Assembly (NCBI RefSeq): GCF_010183535.1
Contig: NC_071332.1
Span: 12,834,001 to 12,898,000 of the forward strand
Direction: 5' to 3'
DNA from: Caenorhabditis remanei
Taxonomy: Eukaryota > Nematoda > Chromadorea > Rhabditida > Rhabditidae
Length of the DNA stretch: 64,000 bases
In this document: positions 36,000-49,285 of the stretch, in pieces
Layout of the letters: each line of letters starts with the position of its first letter
Position numbering within the stretch: the stretch's first letter is position 1
Made by a program: the position numbers and the translations under genes
Notes under the pieces: model-generated
Told to the model about the DNA's origin: nothing
Database searches by the model: none
The model's input: only the letters and a program-made list of their open reading frames with translations

Positions 36000-38900
36000 A
36001 TTGTTGTTGTTATATACCCTTTTGTTTTTGAAAATAATGTTCTTCTAATACCTCGAAAGTCTCGATATTCCACATCAAAAGATATAAAATATACCGCTAT
36101 ATACATACATATTCCTCCAATCAGCTTCATGGTTACTCTCGTGTCAAGCCTCGATCTGATATAGTTGTCAACCACCCTCGTCCCTCAAAATTATTTCAAA
36201 CAGTGTCTTGTCTTCTACCAAAAACGCTACTAATCCTCTTTTTTCACGGTCATCTCATATTTCTTCGGTTCTTTATTCTTTTCTATTCATTTTTCCACTA
36301 AACCGTATAGTTTTCTCTAAGAAAAAACTCCATTGCAAATTGGTATAGTCATTCGGTGGCCAGTCATATTTCAATCAAGTGTTCTAACGAAGTCTTCCTC
36401 TTGACCATTCCCTCTTTTTTGTCCTTGCATAATTATAGAGTGAGGTGGAGATGTGTGAGTATCTTTTTAGTACAAAGGAACTGATGTTTCCACAAGGTTC
36501 TCAGAAAACGAAGCATCTGAAATGCGTATTTTGAAGATCGAGACATATCCAGTCAGACTAAAACTACTCAAAACATTACCAACCTATCTGCAATACTAGG
36601 TTTATAGCTGAAATCAGATAAAAAAGGCTATTACTTTCTTTTTCATACACTTCATCTTCTCTGACCACTCTGCCGTGTTTCTATCTCTCTCATCTACATT
36701 TTCCTTCCAATCAAATCGTTAGTAATATGAGCTCTTCCACTTGTCTCTTTTCACTTATTACCATCGTCACCCAACACCTCATAATTTTCGAAAGTAACTC
36801 AAAACTTCTTCATCTCTACTGGCATCCAATCCAGATGTCGACCATCTGGCGCCCTTCTCCGAGACACCTGCCCTCTACCCAACTTTTCTTCAACATCCAT
36901 TTTTTCTTCTTTCTCGAAATATAGACTGCCCCACCTGCTGTTCCTTCAACGCAACATTTTGTATTCTTTTTTTGAGTAAAACTAACACCTGCATCAAAAT
37001 TTCGGGGCGTGTTGACCCTGTCCTTCGACATCAATTACGAATACAGACACCATGTAATTGGCAAGTGTTTAAAAAAGGGGTGATGAGTGACGCAAGATCT
37101 CTCTGATTAGCAACATTTTTGAGAGAAGATGCTTTCCGGAAAGAATTAGAATAATAAGGAGAAGAGAAGACGTTGAATACCTCCTGCTGATTTGTTGATT
37201 GATGAACGGTGGTAGGAGGTAAACATAAAGAAAGAAGGAGGGAGAAGGAACGGAAGTGAAGATAATTAATGTGATCTGAGGGGAGTCATTTTTAAATTGA
37301 ATTGAATTGAATTCTATTCTGATCTATTGGTATGGTTACCCTAGTTTTTCTAGTTTTGTCTGGACTAGGGCCAGGGTAATTGTAATGGTCAACTTGGCTT
37401 TACTTGATGCAGAAACTATGAGAGAACGTTCTAAAATTAAAAGGAATATAGTTTTAGATTTCATGCATTTCAAAAAAAAACATTTTCGGTTCTACAATGC
37501 TTCATGCTTTTCTGGAAAAGTCTTCGACTCCTTTACAAACTTTCATTGACTTAGAACACACAACGAACTACACTGCAACAATCATCATGTATTTGAAAAC
37601 TTCATTGGATTGAAAATTTCTTCAAAATTTATTTTCACAAAATGTAGAATTACTTAGTTTCTGAGCAACATCCCATCCTAATTTCATAAATGTCATTGAG
37701 TAAGAATATAATTTCTAGAGATTTCAAACTGTTCGAATAACTTCTAAACGTTTTGTTTTCCTGAATTCGTCATATGCCCTCTTCTCCTCCACAACGTCAT
37801 CTGCCACTCCACTATACATTCTGAATATGTTTTTGTCCCATCCGTTCGACTTCTTCTTCATCTCCTTCTGTCGGAAAAAGGCATCACCATAAAAACGCTC
37901 TCTCTTCATTGTCCTCCAATAAAAAGTGCATTTTTGTCCTTTGGTGCCGAAGAAGAAAAAGGGCCACCAGGTGTTCTTCTACCTCCCCTTCATCTCCTTA
38001 TTCTCAAATTACAATTACCGGATCGCCGACGATGGAACGGGGGGCGCCAACAACCCTCTCATTCCAATACCGTTCCTTTCTACTCTCATTTTCCCTTTTT
38101 TCTCTTAATCCATACGTAAATTTTCCTTTCTTCCGAATATGAAAAGGAATTTTTGGCGATCAAAGAAAAGAGATTGAGGAAAAGTAAAAGTAGAGGTGCT
38201 TTGCTCGAATGAATCTTTTCTTTTCGTACCTTCACGACCCCCACTCCACTCAACACTCTCACATCGCCCTCAATTATTTCCGTTTCAAATTTTGCTCTGG
38301 ACCCTCGAGCACCTCCATCGGGGAGCTAAACGGAGGGAGCAACTTGTAGGTGTGTGCACATTTTTGAGAGTAAGGTCAGAGGTTTTTGGGGATTTTTTTC
38401 CGATTCAAGATTCTCGACGTCATCCATTGTTTTAGAGATGGAAAAGGTTAAACAATGTCTTGATGACCTTGTTTTTAGATTCTGATTCTCTAGAGTTTTC
38501 TCTTCTCTAATCTAGCTCATCATCTCGAACACTATGTTTCCATTCATGTACTACCACTGGTAACGCCATTGACGCGTTCTGAAGTAACTATTATGTTTTC
38601 CAGTTATCTTCTTCAATCGGAATATCAAAATCTCAACTCTTCTCCCCCATTCATATCTTCAACCTGCCAACTATTCTCAATTCCAATTTTCAAAAAATCT
38701 GTGAAGAAACCTCATTTATTCTTGAACCGAAGGACGCCTCCTCTTCTAAATAGAACAAATAGAAATATGCGACTGTGTGGAAATGATAAATGTTACTTGA
38801 GAAGTGCAGATGGCAATGAAATTTATTTGTTCCCCATTATTTCATTTCAAAATGTTTCATCCTTCCTTTTTGAGTTCAAATGGGCCAGTTTCAAAATATT

Positions 38901-41083
38901 TTTTCCTTTTGCAATCTTGCAGACCATCTGGAAGTAGTCAGTTCATGCAACATAAAACTTGAACGTTTGTACTTTTGGACCCCCTTCTCCGTTCTGGTAA
39001 AAAAGTTGTCTGGCACATGTTCATGTCTGGAGCCTGCAGTGTTCAGTGAACAGTTAGTGACAAACATTTTGAGAGAAGACAGAGAGTCTCCTTCTTTCCT
39101 TTCTCTTGAACTTTTATTCTGCGCGTCTTTGCTCAGTCATAAAGACATCTTGAATCGATTTTATTGGCAAGTGTCTCTTCGAATCCGTTTGTCACATTGT
39201 CAGATGCACCACGGGTTTACATGGTGACAGTAAAGTGAAGACGAGTGTCTTATCCCTCAACCGGAAGTGAAAGAGTAAAAAGAAAAGAAGATGAATGTAA
39301 CGGAAGGCCAAGAATATAATAGTGTTAGATTTGATTTCTGTAAATCAGATGTTTTCTGAAAACCAAATTTTGTCTGTATTGTGCATAGTATACTCATTAT
39401 TAAATTGAAACCTATATTGATCTTATAATGGTTTCAGTGCATCGTACCAGTTGAGCATACTTTCCGATCATAGCCTTATCTGTAATTCAGTAACTACACG
39501 ATTCCGATTGCTATTCTCTTTCTTTCTACCTCATTCGCTCAATATTTACCTAGGTCTCATTCTTCTTTCGCTTCCGTTTTGCCACGTCAGCAGATGAAAA
39601 GAGGGACTGTATCCATTGTATTCTCTTAATCCTCTTTGACCTTTCTTTGTTCACTTCCGGTTGATGACTGAAAGAGGACCACTGGGTTCCTAGAAAACAA
39701 ACATTCGGTGATAGATTACTGCTCTCACCTCTTCTTTCATCTCCTTACGGAAAAACGGAAGGAGATCTTCTGTTAAATCGAGAGGGACAGGTCTGCACGT
39801 TCAAAAACATCTCTATTCGAAAATTTTGAGAATCCAAAATTTCATAAATCCACAAATCGACGTCAAACCTGAAATCCAACAAAAAGCCAAAAAAACGCAG
39901 TCAAGTGTGTACGAATGCTCCCGAATCTGTTCACACCTTTTCGACGTAGTGTGACTTTCAGACAGGATTTTCACATTTTCATGCCAAACCGGATGACTGA
40001 GACGTGTGGCCATTCGACTATGCATGTTGTTAAGACTGTATATACAGTTATCTGCCTATAAATGTCATGTTATATGAATAGAGGACGGCACTTCTCTGTT
40101 GCTCTTTTCTCAAACTTATTCTAGAATCAGTTCAACCAAGTCCGCAAACAAAATAGGTTTTATTTTTGAAGATCCACTTTTTCCTGGGATTCTCTCGTTG
40201 AAGCCATGAATAAGAACAATACAACTAATATCTCTCGTTTACGAGCTACCCCACCCTCTTGTTTAGTGTTCCTTATTACCAATCTCTTTCTATTCATTCC
40301 TTTAGAACCAGCCATGTGCATATTCAAATAGGTAGTGGGGAGTCTTAACCGTCTTAACCAGGTTTTTAGGGGTTTCTCTTGAAACCTTGTTGAAAACCTC
40401 CCGGAGTCAATGCATTCAGATTTCTGGATTTCCAAAAGAATTCACTTCTTCTTCTTACTCTATTTTTTCTTTGTTATTCGTAGTCTTCCAGATGAATAAA
40501 TTCATTATGAGAGGGACTCTAATAACTCATTTTTCTTCTTTTTTCTTGGTTGATTGTTTTTTGCTATTCTGAATTTTCAATCATCTTGATCCATTTCCTT
40601 TTTCTATTTCTGATGAACCTTCTCTATTGCATCCACATATCTGACCCCACTCCTAATTTGTCCTTTCTTCAGAACTCTCGATTTCTTAAAATTCTCCAGA
40701 CAGACTTCTTCAAAAGTTCATCTTCTAGACTTCTAGACAGTACACAAACCGTAGAGACACCAGACAACTCAATACCAACAGATGTTCCATCAGAGACGCC
40801 CCGCCCCTTGCGTATTGGGCGGGTGTCACTCACCCCATCGTATTAGACACACTTGCCTCTTCCGGTTAACACCTTCTTACCGCATCGAGAGGAGAAGAGC
40901 TCATTTGGTTTATTTGGTCGATGAGCTCTCCGGTTATGCTCTCTATTCGATATTAGTCCACAGTACTTCAGGACTGGGCCTGCATGCTTATGGTCTTCTT
41001 TATCTTCTATTTCCCACTGCTCCTTCAAACTTCGAGCTTCCTTTTTTATCTCTCCATCCTTCTACATCTTTCCTTTTTCAGAA
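36000..41083. promoter_or_regulatory. 5-kb non-coding region upstream of lag-2
   Basis: No convincing exon is seen in 5.1 kb. Three CACCTG E-boxes lie within 127 bp (36865-36870, 36932-36937, 36986-36991) and a CAGGTG at 37968-37973. In C. elegans, lag-2 is activated by the bHLH protein HLH-2 in the anchor cell through such sites. The left arm of an inverted repeat lies at 39572-39772. A TTTTTCAG acceptor precedes the lag-2 ATG by 3 bp, so trans-splicing is likely. Confidence 0.6.
39572..39772 (+). repeat. left arm of a ~200-bp inverted repeat flanking lag-2
   Basis: Matches the reverse complement of 43591-43808. Over 39625-39755 only a few mismatches are seen; one ~20-bp length difference lies near 39600. 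It contains GCCACGTCAGCAGATG and ends TCATCTCCTTACG. No target duplications or terminal repeats were recognised. Confidence 0.85.
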
Positions 41084-42557
41084 ATGTTACTCCTTGGTCT
41101 CTTCATCTTCCTTCCACTGATCACTTGCAAAGTAGAAGTTCGACAGGAATTTGTCACTTCTGAACGCGTCTCCATGCGTTTCGAAATCATCACAAACGAT
41201 GGTTCCCGCCCGAATCCGATGAACTTCAGTCTCTTCCCACGTGCTCCGAAAACCAACACAGTCCATTTGAACACCTTCGATTCAGCATTCAACTACTCCA
41301 TCCAACTTCTCCAACCATTCACAAAACAAGCATTGGGAGATCGAATCTACCGACAAGTTCACTTCTCGAACATCAATCAGCCATGGTTCAACGACACCTT
41401 CACTACTTCATCTGGAATCGTCTTGAGCATTTCAACAAGAATCGGATGCACTCCTCACTACTATGGAAGTCAATGCGAGGTGTTTTGTGATGGTCATCTT
41501 GCCAAAGCAGCAAGAAAACGATGTGATGCCATGGGACGTCTTCGTTGTGATATCGGATGGATGGGACCCCACTGTGGACAAGGTAAGAACTTATAATAGA
41601 TTCAAAAGAGCACAGCAAATGACAATTTCTATAATTTTCAGCCGTGGATCCCCGCAAATGCTCGTGCCAAAACAACGGAATCTGTGCCTCCTCGATGATC
41701 CACTCTTTGGATAAAATTCAGAACAACACCGAGCAATTGATCTGCGAATGCACTAATGGATACACCGGCAATCACTGTGAAGTTCCTGGATTCACTCAAT
41801 TCCAGTTCACTGCTCCACAACCAGACGCCTGCAGTGTCAAAGACGCGTGTCTTAATGGTGAGTCATTGTTATTGTTGTTGCGAAAGAGTTAATGGTTGAT
41901 TTGGGCGGAAAAAGAAAGAAGATAGTCTCTGGGGTGTACTTTTTGAATTATCAGCTGACGAGGACATCTGGATGTCTGAGACACAGACAGAGTTGACGAC
42001 AGTAGGAACAGACACACAGATCAACAACAGAACTCCATTCTCGTGATCTCATTAGCTCATATTTTGATATTCCAGGTGCCAAATGCTTCCCGAACGGTCC
42101 AAAAGTCTTCTGTGCGTGTGCTGTCGGTTTCATCGGAGAATTCTGTGAAATCTCCCTGACCACTACAACTCCATCAGTTGAAATCACTGCAAGCACATCC
42201 GACTACTCCGTCACAATATACTCGGTCGTAGGAATCTTCATCGGTCTCTGTCTTCTCATTGGATGCTGCAAGTACAAGTTGACTCACAGAAGAGAGCACG
42301 CACTGGCACGTGGATTGGTCCCAGAACCGTACCCAATGCCAGAGACAAAGTCAATGTTGGTAGATCAAGAAGCTTGTGAAGCCGAGAATCAGAAGAACAA
42401 GAAGGTGTTCACAATCGGAGACAACGTGAAGCAAGTAGATGAGGAAGTCAGATACACAAGTGCTCCAAGAATTTCAAATGACTATGCCGTCATTCAGAAA
42501 CCCCCACCTCCGACTGTTTGTCTCCCACGAATCCCAGTAACTTGTGTCTATGTTTAG
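41084..42557 (+). CDS. lag-2: DSL-family Notch ligand LAG-2
   Basis: Exons 41084-41582, 41642-41857 and 42076-42557 give 398 residues. Order: signal peptide (1 to about 15), an N-terminal ligand region, a six-cysteine DSL domain (C122-C164, with KRCDAMGRLRCDIGWMG), two EGF-like repeats (about 172-213 and 229-265), a transmembrane segment (about 285-305, SVVGIFIGLCLLIGCC) and a ~90-residue cytoplasmic tail with YTSAPR and a proline run. LAG-2 is the membrane ligand for LIN-12 and GLP-1, used by the distal tip cell and anchor cell. Architecture, length and the HCGQAVDPRKCSC junction match C. elegans LAG-2. The long upstream region fits complex tissue-specific control. Confidence 0.96.
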
Positions 42558-43929
42558 AACGAATACCGTATCCCTACCGTAGTTGTAATTAAAGACGCCT
42601 AACGTCTCCTTTCCCCGTACCCCATCTCTTGTACGAGTAAATTCGATCTCCCACATTCCTCTTCCTCTTCCCACCAATCTCTTCCATCTCCGTGTTCTCA
42701 TTCATCTTCTTCTGATAATTCCATCTCTATAATCTATCGCTTCCGTCCCCTCAAATCACTCTTGTGCCTTTTATGTGCTGTCTGGTTACAGAATATACTT
42801 ATTTTTGTTTGAAAAATTGTTCTTTTGTGGGGTACAGCTGCTGAACAGGTGTAGTGAAAAGCGCAACGAAAATCATATGAAAAAATGAGAAAAAGGGGAT
42901 CGACATCTGCGTGCCACGCAAGATTTCAAGTTTTGCAGGTGGCCACTATTTTTTTCGATACGGACGTATATAGATGGTAGAAACTGGGTGGATCAGCTTC
43001 ATCAGAGGGATTTGATTGGGAAAAGAAACGCGTCAAAGGTACGCCAGGGTTTCCTTCTCGAAGAATAGTTCCCAAACCCATTCAACTCATCATCTTGAAC
43101 TCCTTAATCCAGTTATGTAATCCACATCTCCACAGTCCCTAAATATGTAAATCAAATCGTCTTACGCAACGTGTCACCAAAAAACAAATCTTCATTGCAA
43201 TGACACGGTTAATCGAGTTTGACCTGAAGAAACAAGAACATCCCTTCTTGTCTTTTCCAATGAAATCAAGAAAGTGTGAAGACTCGGACACCGACAAAAA
43301 ACGATAAACTTAACACCTATTTCTGCGGGTTGCACCTGATCAAACAGACAGAGATTAGGCAAGCATGACCGATATATAGAGGGCGGGGAGAGATCAAAAG
43401 GATTCGCGGTTTTTGTGGATGAAAGCATTATTCAAAAACTGTGAGTTAGGTAAGTATAATTTTTTAAATTATGAAGTTTTGAAATGACGATGAAACCAAA
43501 ATTTGCTGATTATAAGTTTCAACTATTGATAATCAAGAACCATCTTCAATTTCTCGGTTGCACTCCTAAAAATCGATTCCTCGTGAGTCCCAGAAGATCA
43601 CCGTCCATTTTCTCGTAAGGAGATGAAAGAAGAGGTGAGAGCAGTAATCTGTCACCGAATGTTTGTTTTCTAGGAACCCAGTGGTCCTCTTTCAGTCATC
43701 AACCGGAAATGAACAAAGAAAAGTCAAAGAGGATTAAGAGAATACAATAGATACACTGTCGCTCTCTCTTCTTTGGATACGGACCATCTGCTGACGTGGC
43801 AACCGGAAGAGAATGGAGGGGGATGGGGGAGAATAGTTCTAGAGGGGTCGATGATGAGTGGAGTCAAAAGAAGGTGAAAAAAAATACAAAAATGCAATTT
43901 TATTATAACAAAAGCTCCTAGTAAACAAG
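42558..43929. other. intergenic region between lag-2 and hydrolase gene 1
   Basis: 1.4 kb that holds the lag-2 3' UTR and, at 43591-43808, the right arm of the inverted repeat. No coding exons were recognised. Confidence 0.6.
43591..43808 (-). repeat. right arm of the inverted repeat flanking lag-2
   Basis: Reverse-complement partner of 39572-39772. It has an extra ~20 bp (TCGCTCTCTCTTCTTTGG region) compared with the left arm. Confidence 0.85.
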
Positions 43930-45217
43930 TTATAATTTATTCTTAACCGTCTCATCATCATCTGCTTCAAACATTGCTTTACACGCATCTGCCACCAAAA
44001 CCGCCTGTGATTTATTCTGGAAATGATTATCTTTCGCCACGAAAACTGATGCTCCACGTTGAGATCCACCGAATGAATCCATGATTTTCTGCTTCTCTTC
44101 ATCAGATATCTTGTCCTCAATATTCTGTAAAAGGTGAGAAGTGATAATAGAAAATTCGAAGAAAAATTGATGTGAACGTACGAAATGTTGCAATCCCTCG
44201 TGTTTTTCCAGCGACTCGAAGATGATTTCTTCTTCCACTAAATGATCTTTTCCAGCGAATACGATCAGCTTCTTGACCTGAACATCGGAATATTGAAGAA
44301 GATTGAGAATACTTCGTGAAACTCACACCCATTTTATTCATCTTTTCGATATATTCCAATTGTCCTCCCAAAGAGACTTTCATCATTGATCTCATCGAAT
44401 TAATCGCCTCTTCTCCATTTTGAATTTTGAATCCAACAAGTTTGTACACTGGAATATTTATATATACTTTCTTCGACCTTTCAACTTCAATTCGATTCAA
44501 AAAGCAAAACTTACGTCCTAACATCATCGCATTTCCAGCGAAACTTGGTAACCAACTGTACAGTGTATCGATTGCTTCCATTCGAGAAATCGGATTGATT
44601 CCTTTATGAATTCTCAACCCAATCGGATTTATCATAACAAGTCCATATCCAGAACGTGTGACTACTGTCTGGAGAGCATTCTCACATCCACGACTATGTC
44701 CGATATAAGCAATCTTTCCATCGATCGCTAATTCATCCAACAGCGAATTCGAGAAGTTTTGACGTTCAATATTTGTGTGTTCTTGAGATGAGTAGCCTAA
44801 AAAAGGAAATAAAGAAGAGATTCTGTTTCGAATAACATACCATCGGTAAAAGTAAATCCTGGATAATTAACACCAATGAATCTGATGTTCAGTTCATCAA
44901 GTCTGTTTCGAACATACTTGAAGTCGTTGTGAGATCCAGGAGATCCGTGGAATCCAACTACAGTACCCAATGGAGATCCGGATGTTAAAGAGTCCTGAAA
45001 AACAATTTTCAATTGATCAACGAACTTTTCGAAGAGTCTTCATTCTTCTCAAGACAGGAAAAATCCGAAAACTCACCTCATAAACCGCTTCCAATTCGAT
45101 TTTTCTTCCATTTTCCGTCTCGAAATTCACCAATTTTCGACACAAATTCGCTTCTGTCATCGTCGCCATCTTCTTCAAAACTTTGGCAGGTGTCCGTAGC
45201 AACTTCGACGTTATCAT
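43930..45217 (-). CDS. DUF1057 alpha/beta hydrolase-like protein, gene 1
   Basis: Exons (transcript order): 45077-45217, 44841-44994, 44515-44796, 44327-44448, 44182-44277 and 43930-44124, for 329 residues. It has the oxyanion-type motif GFHGSPGSHNDFKY, the nucleophile elbow GHSRGCEN (serine within GxSxG), a possible acid in AGKDHLVEEE, and a possible histidine in AKDNHFQNKSQA. These are the hallmarks of the nematode DUF1057 group of alpha/beta-fold proteins; substrate unknown. It is the first of three tandem paralogues with the same exon sizes (154, 282, 122, 96), so they arose by duplication. The N-terminus MITSKLLRTPAKVLKK is basic and could be a mitochondrial presequence. Confidence 0.88.
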
Positions 45218-45625
45218 TACAACACTTCGGATTCCTTTTTTTTAAAGAAATAAATTGATGTTTGGAAGACAGAAAAAAGAATACACTACGTGTGAGAGAC
45301 TACGTGATTTTAATAGCGTGCAGAGACAACAAGAAATAGTATTGGAGTATGAAGAGACGCAGGAGGAGAAGGAGAAAAGAAAAAAGATGTTCGGAAGGTT
45401 TGAAGATAGTGGGTAACTAGAGGTATGAGATAACAACATTGTAGTCATTCTGTAGTAGGTTTTCTGAAGCGACAGAGAAGCGAAAAATTGAGAAAACAAA
45501 TCAGCGACTGGATATCTAAACATCCAAGAAAGAAGACTAAACACATTATATTCCTTTAAGTTTTTTTTAACAATTTATTAAAAATTTTGTCAATTTCCAT
45601 AATTTAAATCTACATCAAATTCATA
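45218..45625. other. spacer between hydrolase genes 1 and 2
   Basis: 408 bp, with the promoter of gene 1 and the 3' end of gene 2. Nothing else was recognised. Confidence 0.6.
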
Positions 45626-47083
45626 TTATGCTTCCAACATCTTCTTACACGCTTCAGCCACCAAATCAGCTTGAGATTTATTCTGAAAATGTGTATCTTT
45701 CGCCACGAAAACCGATGCTCCAAGACGATTTCCAGTGAATGTCTCCATGATTTTCAGCTTCTCATCCTCGTTGATGTTATCACCGAATCTCTGAAAAGTG
45801 GAAAAATGAGATCTTTCAACTATTCGAAAACTTACAAAATGCTCTAATCCATCATGTTTTTCAAGCTTCTCAAGTACAATTTCTTCTTCAACTAAGTGAT
45901 CATTTCCACCGAATATTATCAGCTTTTTCGTCTGAAATTCACAAAATTTCTCTCAAAAATTTCGAAAAAGTGAGTTACATTCTTCTGATTCAACTTTTCA
46001 ATATATTCAATTTGATCTTCAAGCGACATTCTCATTGCAGATCTCATCGCATTTATCGCCTCTTCTCCACTTTGAACTTTGAATCCTATCGCTTTATAGA
46101 CTGAAAGAACTCAGATTAGACCTAGATTCATCCGGATAACTCACTTCCCAACATCATTGCATTTCCCATAAAACTTGGAAGCATTCCATAAAGTGAATTC
46201 AAATATTCCAATCGATAAACCGGTCGAATTCCTTTGTGGTGTCGAAAACCCGTCGGATTTATCAGAACAAGTCCATGAGAAGGCCTTCCAACGGCTGTTT
46301 GAAGTGCATTCTCGCATCCACGGCTGTGTCCAATGAAGATTATTTTTCCCTCGATTTGCAGTTCATCTAACAGAGCGTTCGTGAAGTTTTGACGTTCTGG
46401 ATTACCATGTTCCTGCCCTTCGTAGCCTAAAAGTTGAGATTTCTTTTCATTTCTAGAGCTCGAATTATTTGATAGTTACATCAGTCGTAATGTTTCAACT
46501 ACTTTCTATTGTTCAAAACTGTCGAAAAATTAATTGACAGTTCATCGAATAAAAGTACAATTTGTTTATTGATAACTCATTGTCATCGAACTTCTTATCG
46601 CCATTCGTTATCAACATTTTTGCTTTCTGATTTCAAATTAAGAGTTTAAAAAAAACTAACCAGGTGTATTTCCAAACCCAGGGTAATTGATACCAATGAA
46701 TCGAATTCCCATTTCATCCAATTTGCTCCGAACATATTTGAAATCGTTGTGAGACCCAGGTGATCCGTGGAATCCAACTACAGTACCCAGTGAAGAACCT
46801 GAGGAGAGCGAGTCCTGGAAACAAGAACTTAAAAAAAACACTAATCAGATTTCAGAAAATAAAGAAACACATGGGGACAGAATCACCGTATTCTACTTTA
46901 ATATTTTCTTCAGAATTCTGATATTCGATGTTCTTCGGATTTAAGCTGAATATATCTGATCCTCCTCACCTCATAAACAGCTTCCAACTCAACGTCTTTC
47001 TCATTTTCCGTCTGAAATTTCACTACTTTCTTTTGCAACTTTGGCTCGCTTATCCGTGCTCGTGGTGCTGGTGTTTCTTCCAT
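45626..47083 (-). CDS. DUF1057 alpha/beta hydrolase-like protein, gene 2
   Basis: Exons (transcript order): 46970-47083, 46661-46814, 46145-46426, 45979-46100, 45836-45931 and 45626-45790, for 310 residues. It keeps GFHGSPGSHNDFKYVR, GHSRGCENALQTAV, the acidic FGGNDHLVEEE and the AKDTHFQNKSQA histidine region. The N-terminus (MEETPAPRARISEP) is acidic and unlike the basic starts of its neighbours, which suggests another cell location. Intron 2 (46427-46660) is enlarged and AT-rich. Same strand and order as genes 1 and 3. Confidence 0.88.
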
Positions 47084-47415
47084 TCTTCAAAATCTAAGAA
47101 ATGAAACAATGAAAAGATATCGGATGCTCTCAGAAACCCCAGACCTCCCCCAGAAATCAATGAAAACGTGGAGAATCCATTTGGAAGATTGAATTGAGGT
47201 CGTTTAGCAAAAGAGGTGGAAAACGAGGGAAGCCGACAGAAAATGCGCTCTTTTGACAATTCTTTCTCTTATTCACTATGCAAATAGCCATGCGAAAGGA
47301 TTATAGACATGTTTCGTTGGTTTCTTTCAGCCTGAGGCAACATATTCAGAGATTGAGACTCGACTTTGACAATACAACATTTTGGTTTTAATATAAGTTT
47401 ATTCTATGTACAAAG
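47084..47415. other. spacer between hydrolase genes 2 and 3
   Basis: 332 bp with the promoter of gene 2 and 3' end of gene 3. No other feature was recognised. Confidence 0.55.
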
Positions 47416-48546
47416 TCAATGAATCAACATAGATTTCACTCCGTCTGCCAATAAATCCGCTCGTTTCTTGTTCTGAAAATGATTATCCCTTGCCACGAAT
47501 ACAGAAGTTCCTTTGTGACTTTTGAAAATATCCAAGATTTCCTGTTTTTCGGCGGTCGAGATGTCTGATTTGAAATCCTGAAAAAGGTAATTTCAGCGAC
47601 TAAAAACTTCTATGAATCTTACGAAATGTTTCAATCCTTGATATTTTTGAAGTGCCTCAAAAATAATTTCCTTCTCAATCAAATGATCTCTTCCGCCGAA
47701 CGTTATCATTGTTTTCGTAGTCATTTCGTTCAATTTCAGTATATAATCCAATTGTTTCTCCAAATCACACTTTTGAATCGTTCGGATTACAGCGACCGCT
47801 TCTTCTCCGTCTTGAATTTTGAATCCAACTGTTTTCAGTACTGAAATTAAATTAAGAATAGAGAAGAAGGACTTCAAAAACTCACATTGATACATAACTT
47901 TATCCCCAATTTTCTTCGGCAACTGCTTATGCATATAGTTCAAAGATTCGAGTTTTCCCTTCGGCCGAGATCCTTTGTGAATTCTCAATCCAGTTGGATT
48001 TATCATAACAAGTCCATGTGGATTCCGATGAGTCGCGGTGATCAATGCGTTTTCACATCCTCTGCTATGTCCCATTATGATCACTTTTCCTCGAATATCC
48101 AGCTCATTCAGAAGAGAATCAGAGTATCGTTGTCGTTCAACATTTCCGAATCTTTGGCTTGGATATGCTGAAATTATGAACTGATGAAACTCATTACTGG
48201 TGAATCAATGAACTCACCTTCAGTATGTTTGAAACCGGGATAATTAATTCCAATAAATCGAATTCCCATATAATCCAATCGATGTCTGATATACTTGAAA
48301 TCTTTGTGAGATCCCGGTGATCCATGGAATCCAACTACAGTACCCAACGTGGAACCGGAAGGAAGGGAATCCTGAAATAAAGAATTTCGAATCTTTTCTT
48401 TTTCTGTAACACAAATTAACCTCGTAAACCGCTTTTAAGTCCACAATTTTCCCTTTTTCCGACTCGAATTGTATCAATTTTTCGTGTAATTTTGATGCCC
48501 GAACAGTCGTATTTACAGTAGATATCAGTCTTTTCGAGGCAATCAT
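47416..48546 (-). CDS. DUF1057 alpha/beta hydrolase-like protein, gene 3
   Basis: Exons (transcript order): 48421-48546, 48218-48371, 47886-48167, 47623-47840 and 47416-47577, for 313 residues. Exon 4 (218 bp) equals the sum of exons 4 and 5 (122 + 96) of genes 1 and 2, so one intron is missing here. Motifs GFHGSPGSHKDFKY, GHSRGCENALITAT, FGGRDHLIEKE and ARDNHFQNKKRA are conserved. The N-terminus MIASKRLISTVNTTVRASK is basic and serine-rich like a mitochondrial targeting peptide. Substrate unknown. Confidence 0.88.
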
Positions 48547-49285
48547 TTTTTAGAAAAAGGAATGAAAATCAATAGAAAATGTTCAGGAAATAGGTTCAGA
48601 TCTGACGCAAAGCAATCGAATGACGTCGATTCCACGTTGGGAAAAGAAAGGGTCAGCTGGTTGTAGTCTTGTGTGTAGTGTCTTGTGTACCCCCGAGGTA
48701 GTGGACTTTGGACTCTCACCACAGAAATATCATTTCTTCATATTATTACATTCGATTTTATTCTGAATTATTACTCATCTGTATCACAATCTATTCGGGA
48801 TCTGGGGCGGGTCATGGAACAAAACCAAGCAATTTGAGAAGAAAAATGATACAAGAAAACATGGGGAAAACATTCAGAATCTGCATGGAAAATGATGCAA
48901 GAATAAAGACGAAATATTTACAAATGAAAAATGGCAATCGGGTGGGGTGAAAAAAGAGGGAGATACCTCGTAAAATCGTAGAAAATCAGGCAACACGTTG
49001 AAAAAACTGGGGAATTTCTAATTTTTTGTTTGGAGCATTGCAATTCCAGATACTTCAGGGGCTCACTTCCGACTGAAAGTGAGCCCCTGGAACCTTTTTA
49101 AAATGATGGGTGACAATGTTGCAAAAATAGTGCAAAAAAGAAGGAAGCAATAATAAAGATAAAACGGTGATATTTCAGGAAAAATGTAAAGAAAATGTGA
49201 CAACCGGTATGAGGTAAAAGACAGGGAAATTATGGAATCGAGAAAAGTACTAATAACTAATTTGAAAAAGATTTTCTGAAAATAT
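48547..49285. other. spacer between hydrolase gene 3 and apx-1
   Basis: 739 bp. It is the promoter side of hydrolase gene 3 and the apx-1 3' UTR. A small hairpin-like pair, GGGGCTCACTTCCGACT / AGTGAGCCCC, lies at 49060-49088. No coding exons were recognised. Confidence 0.55.
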
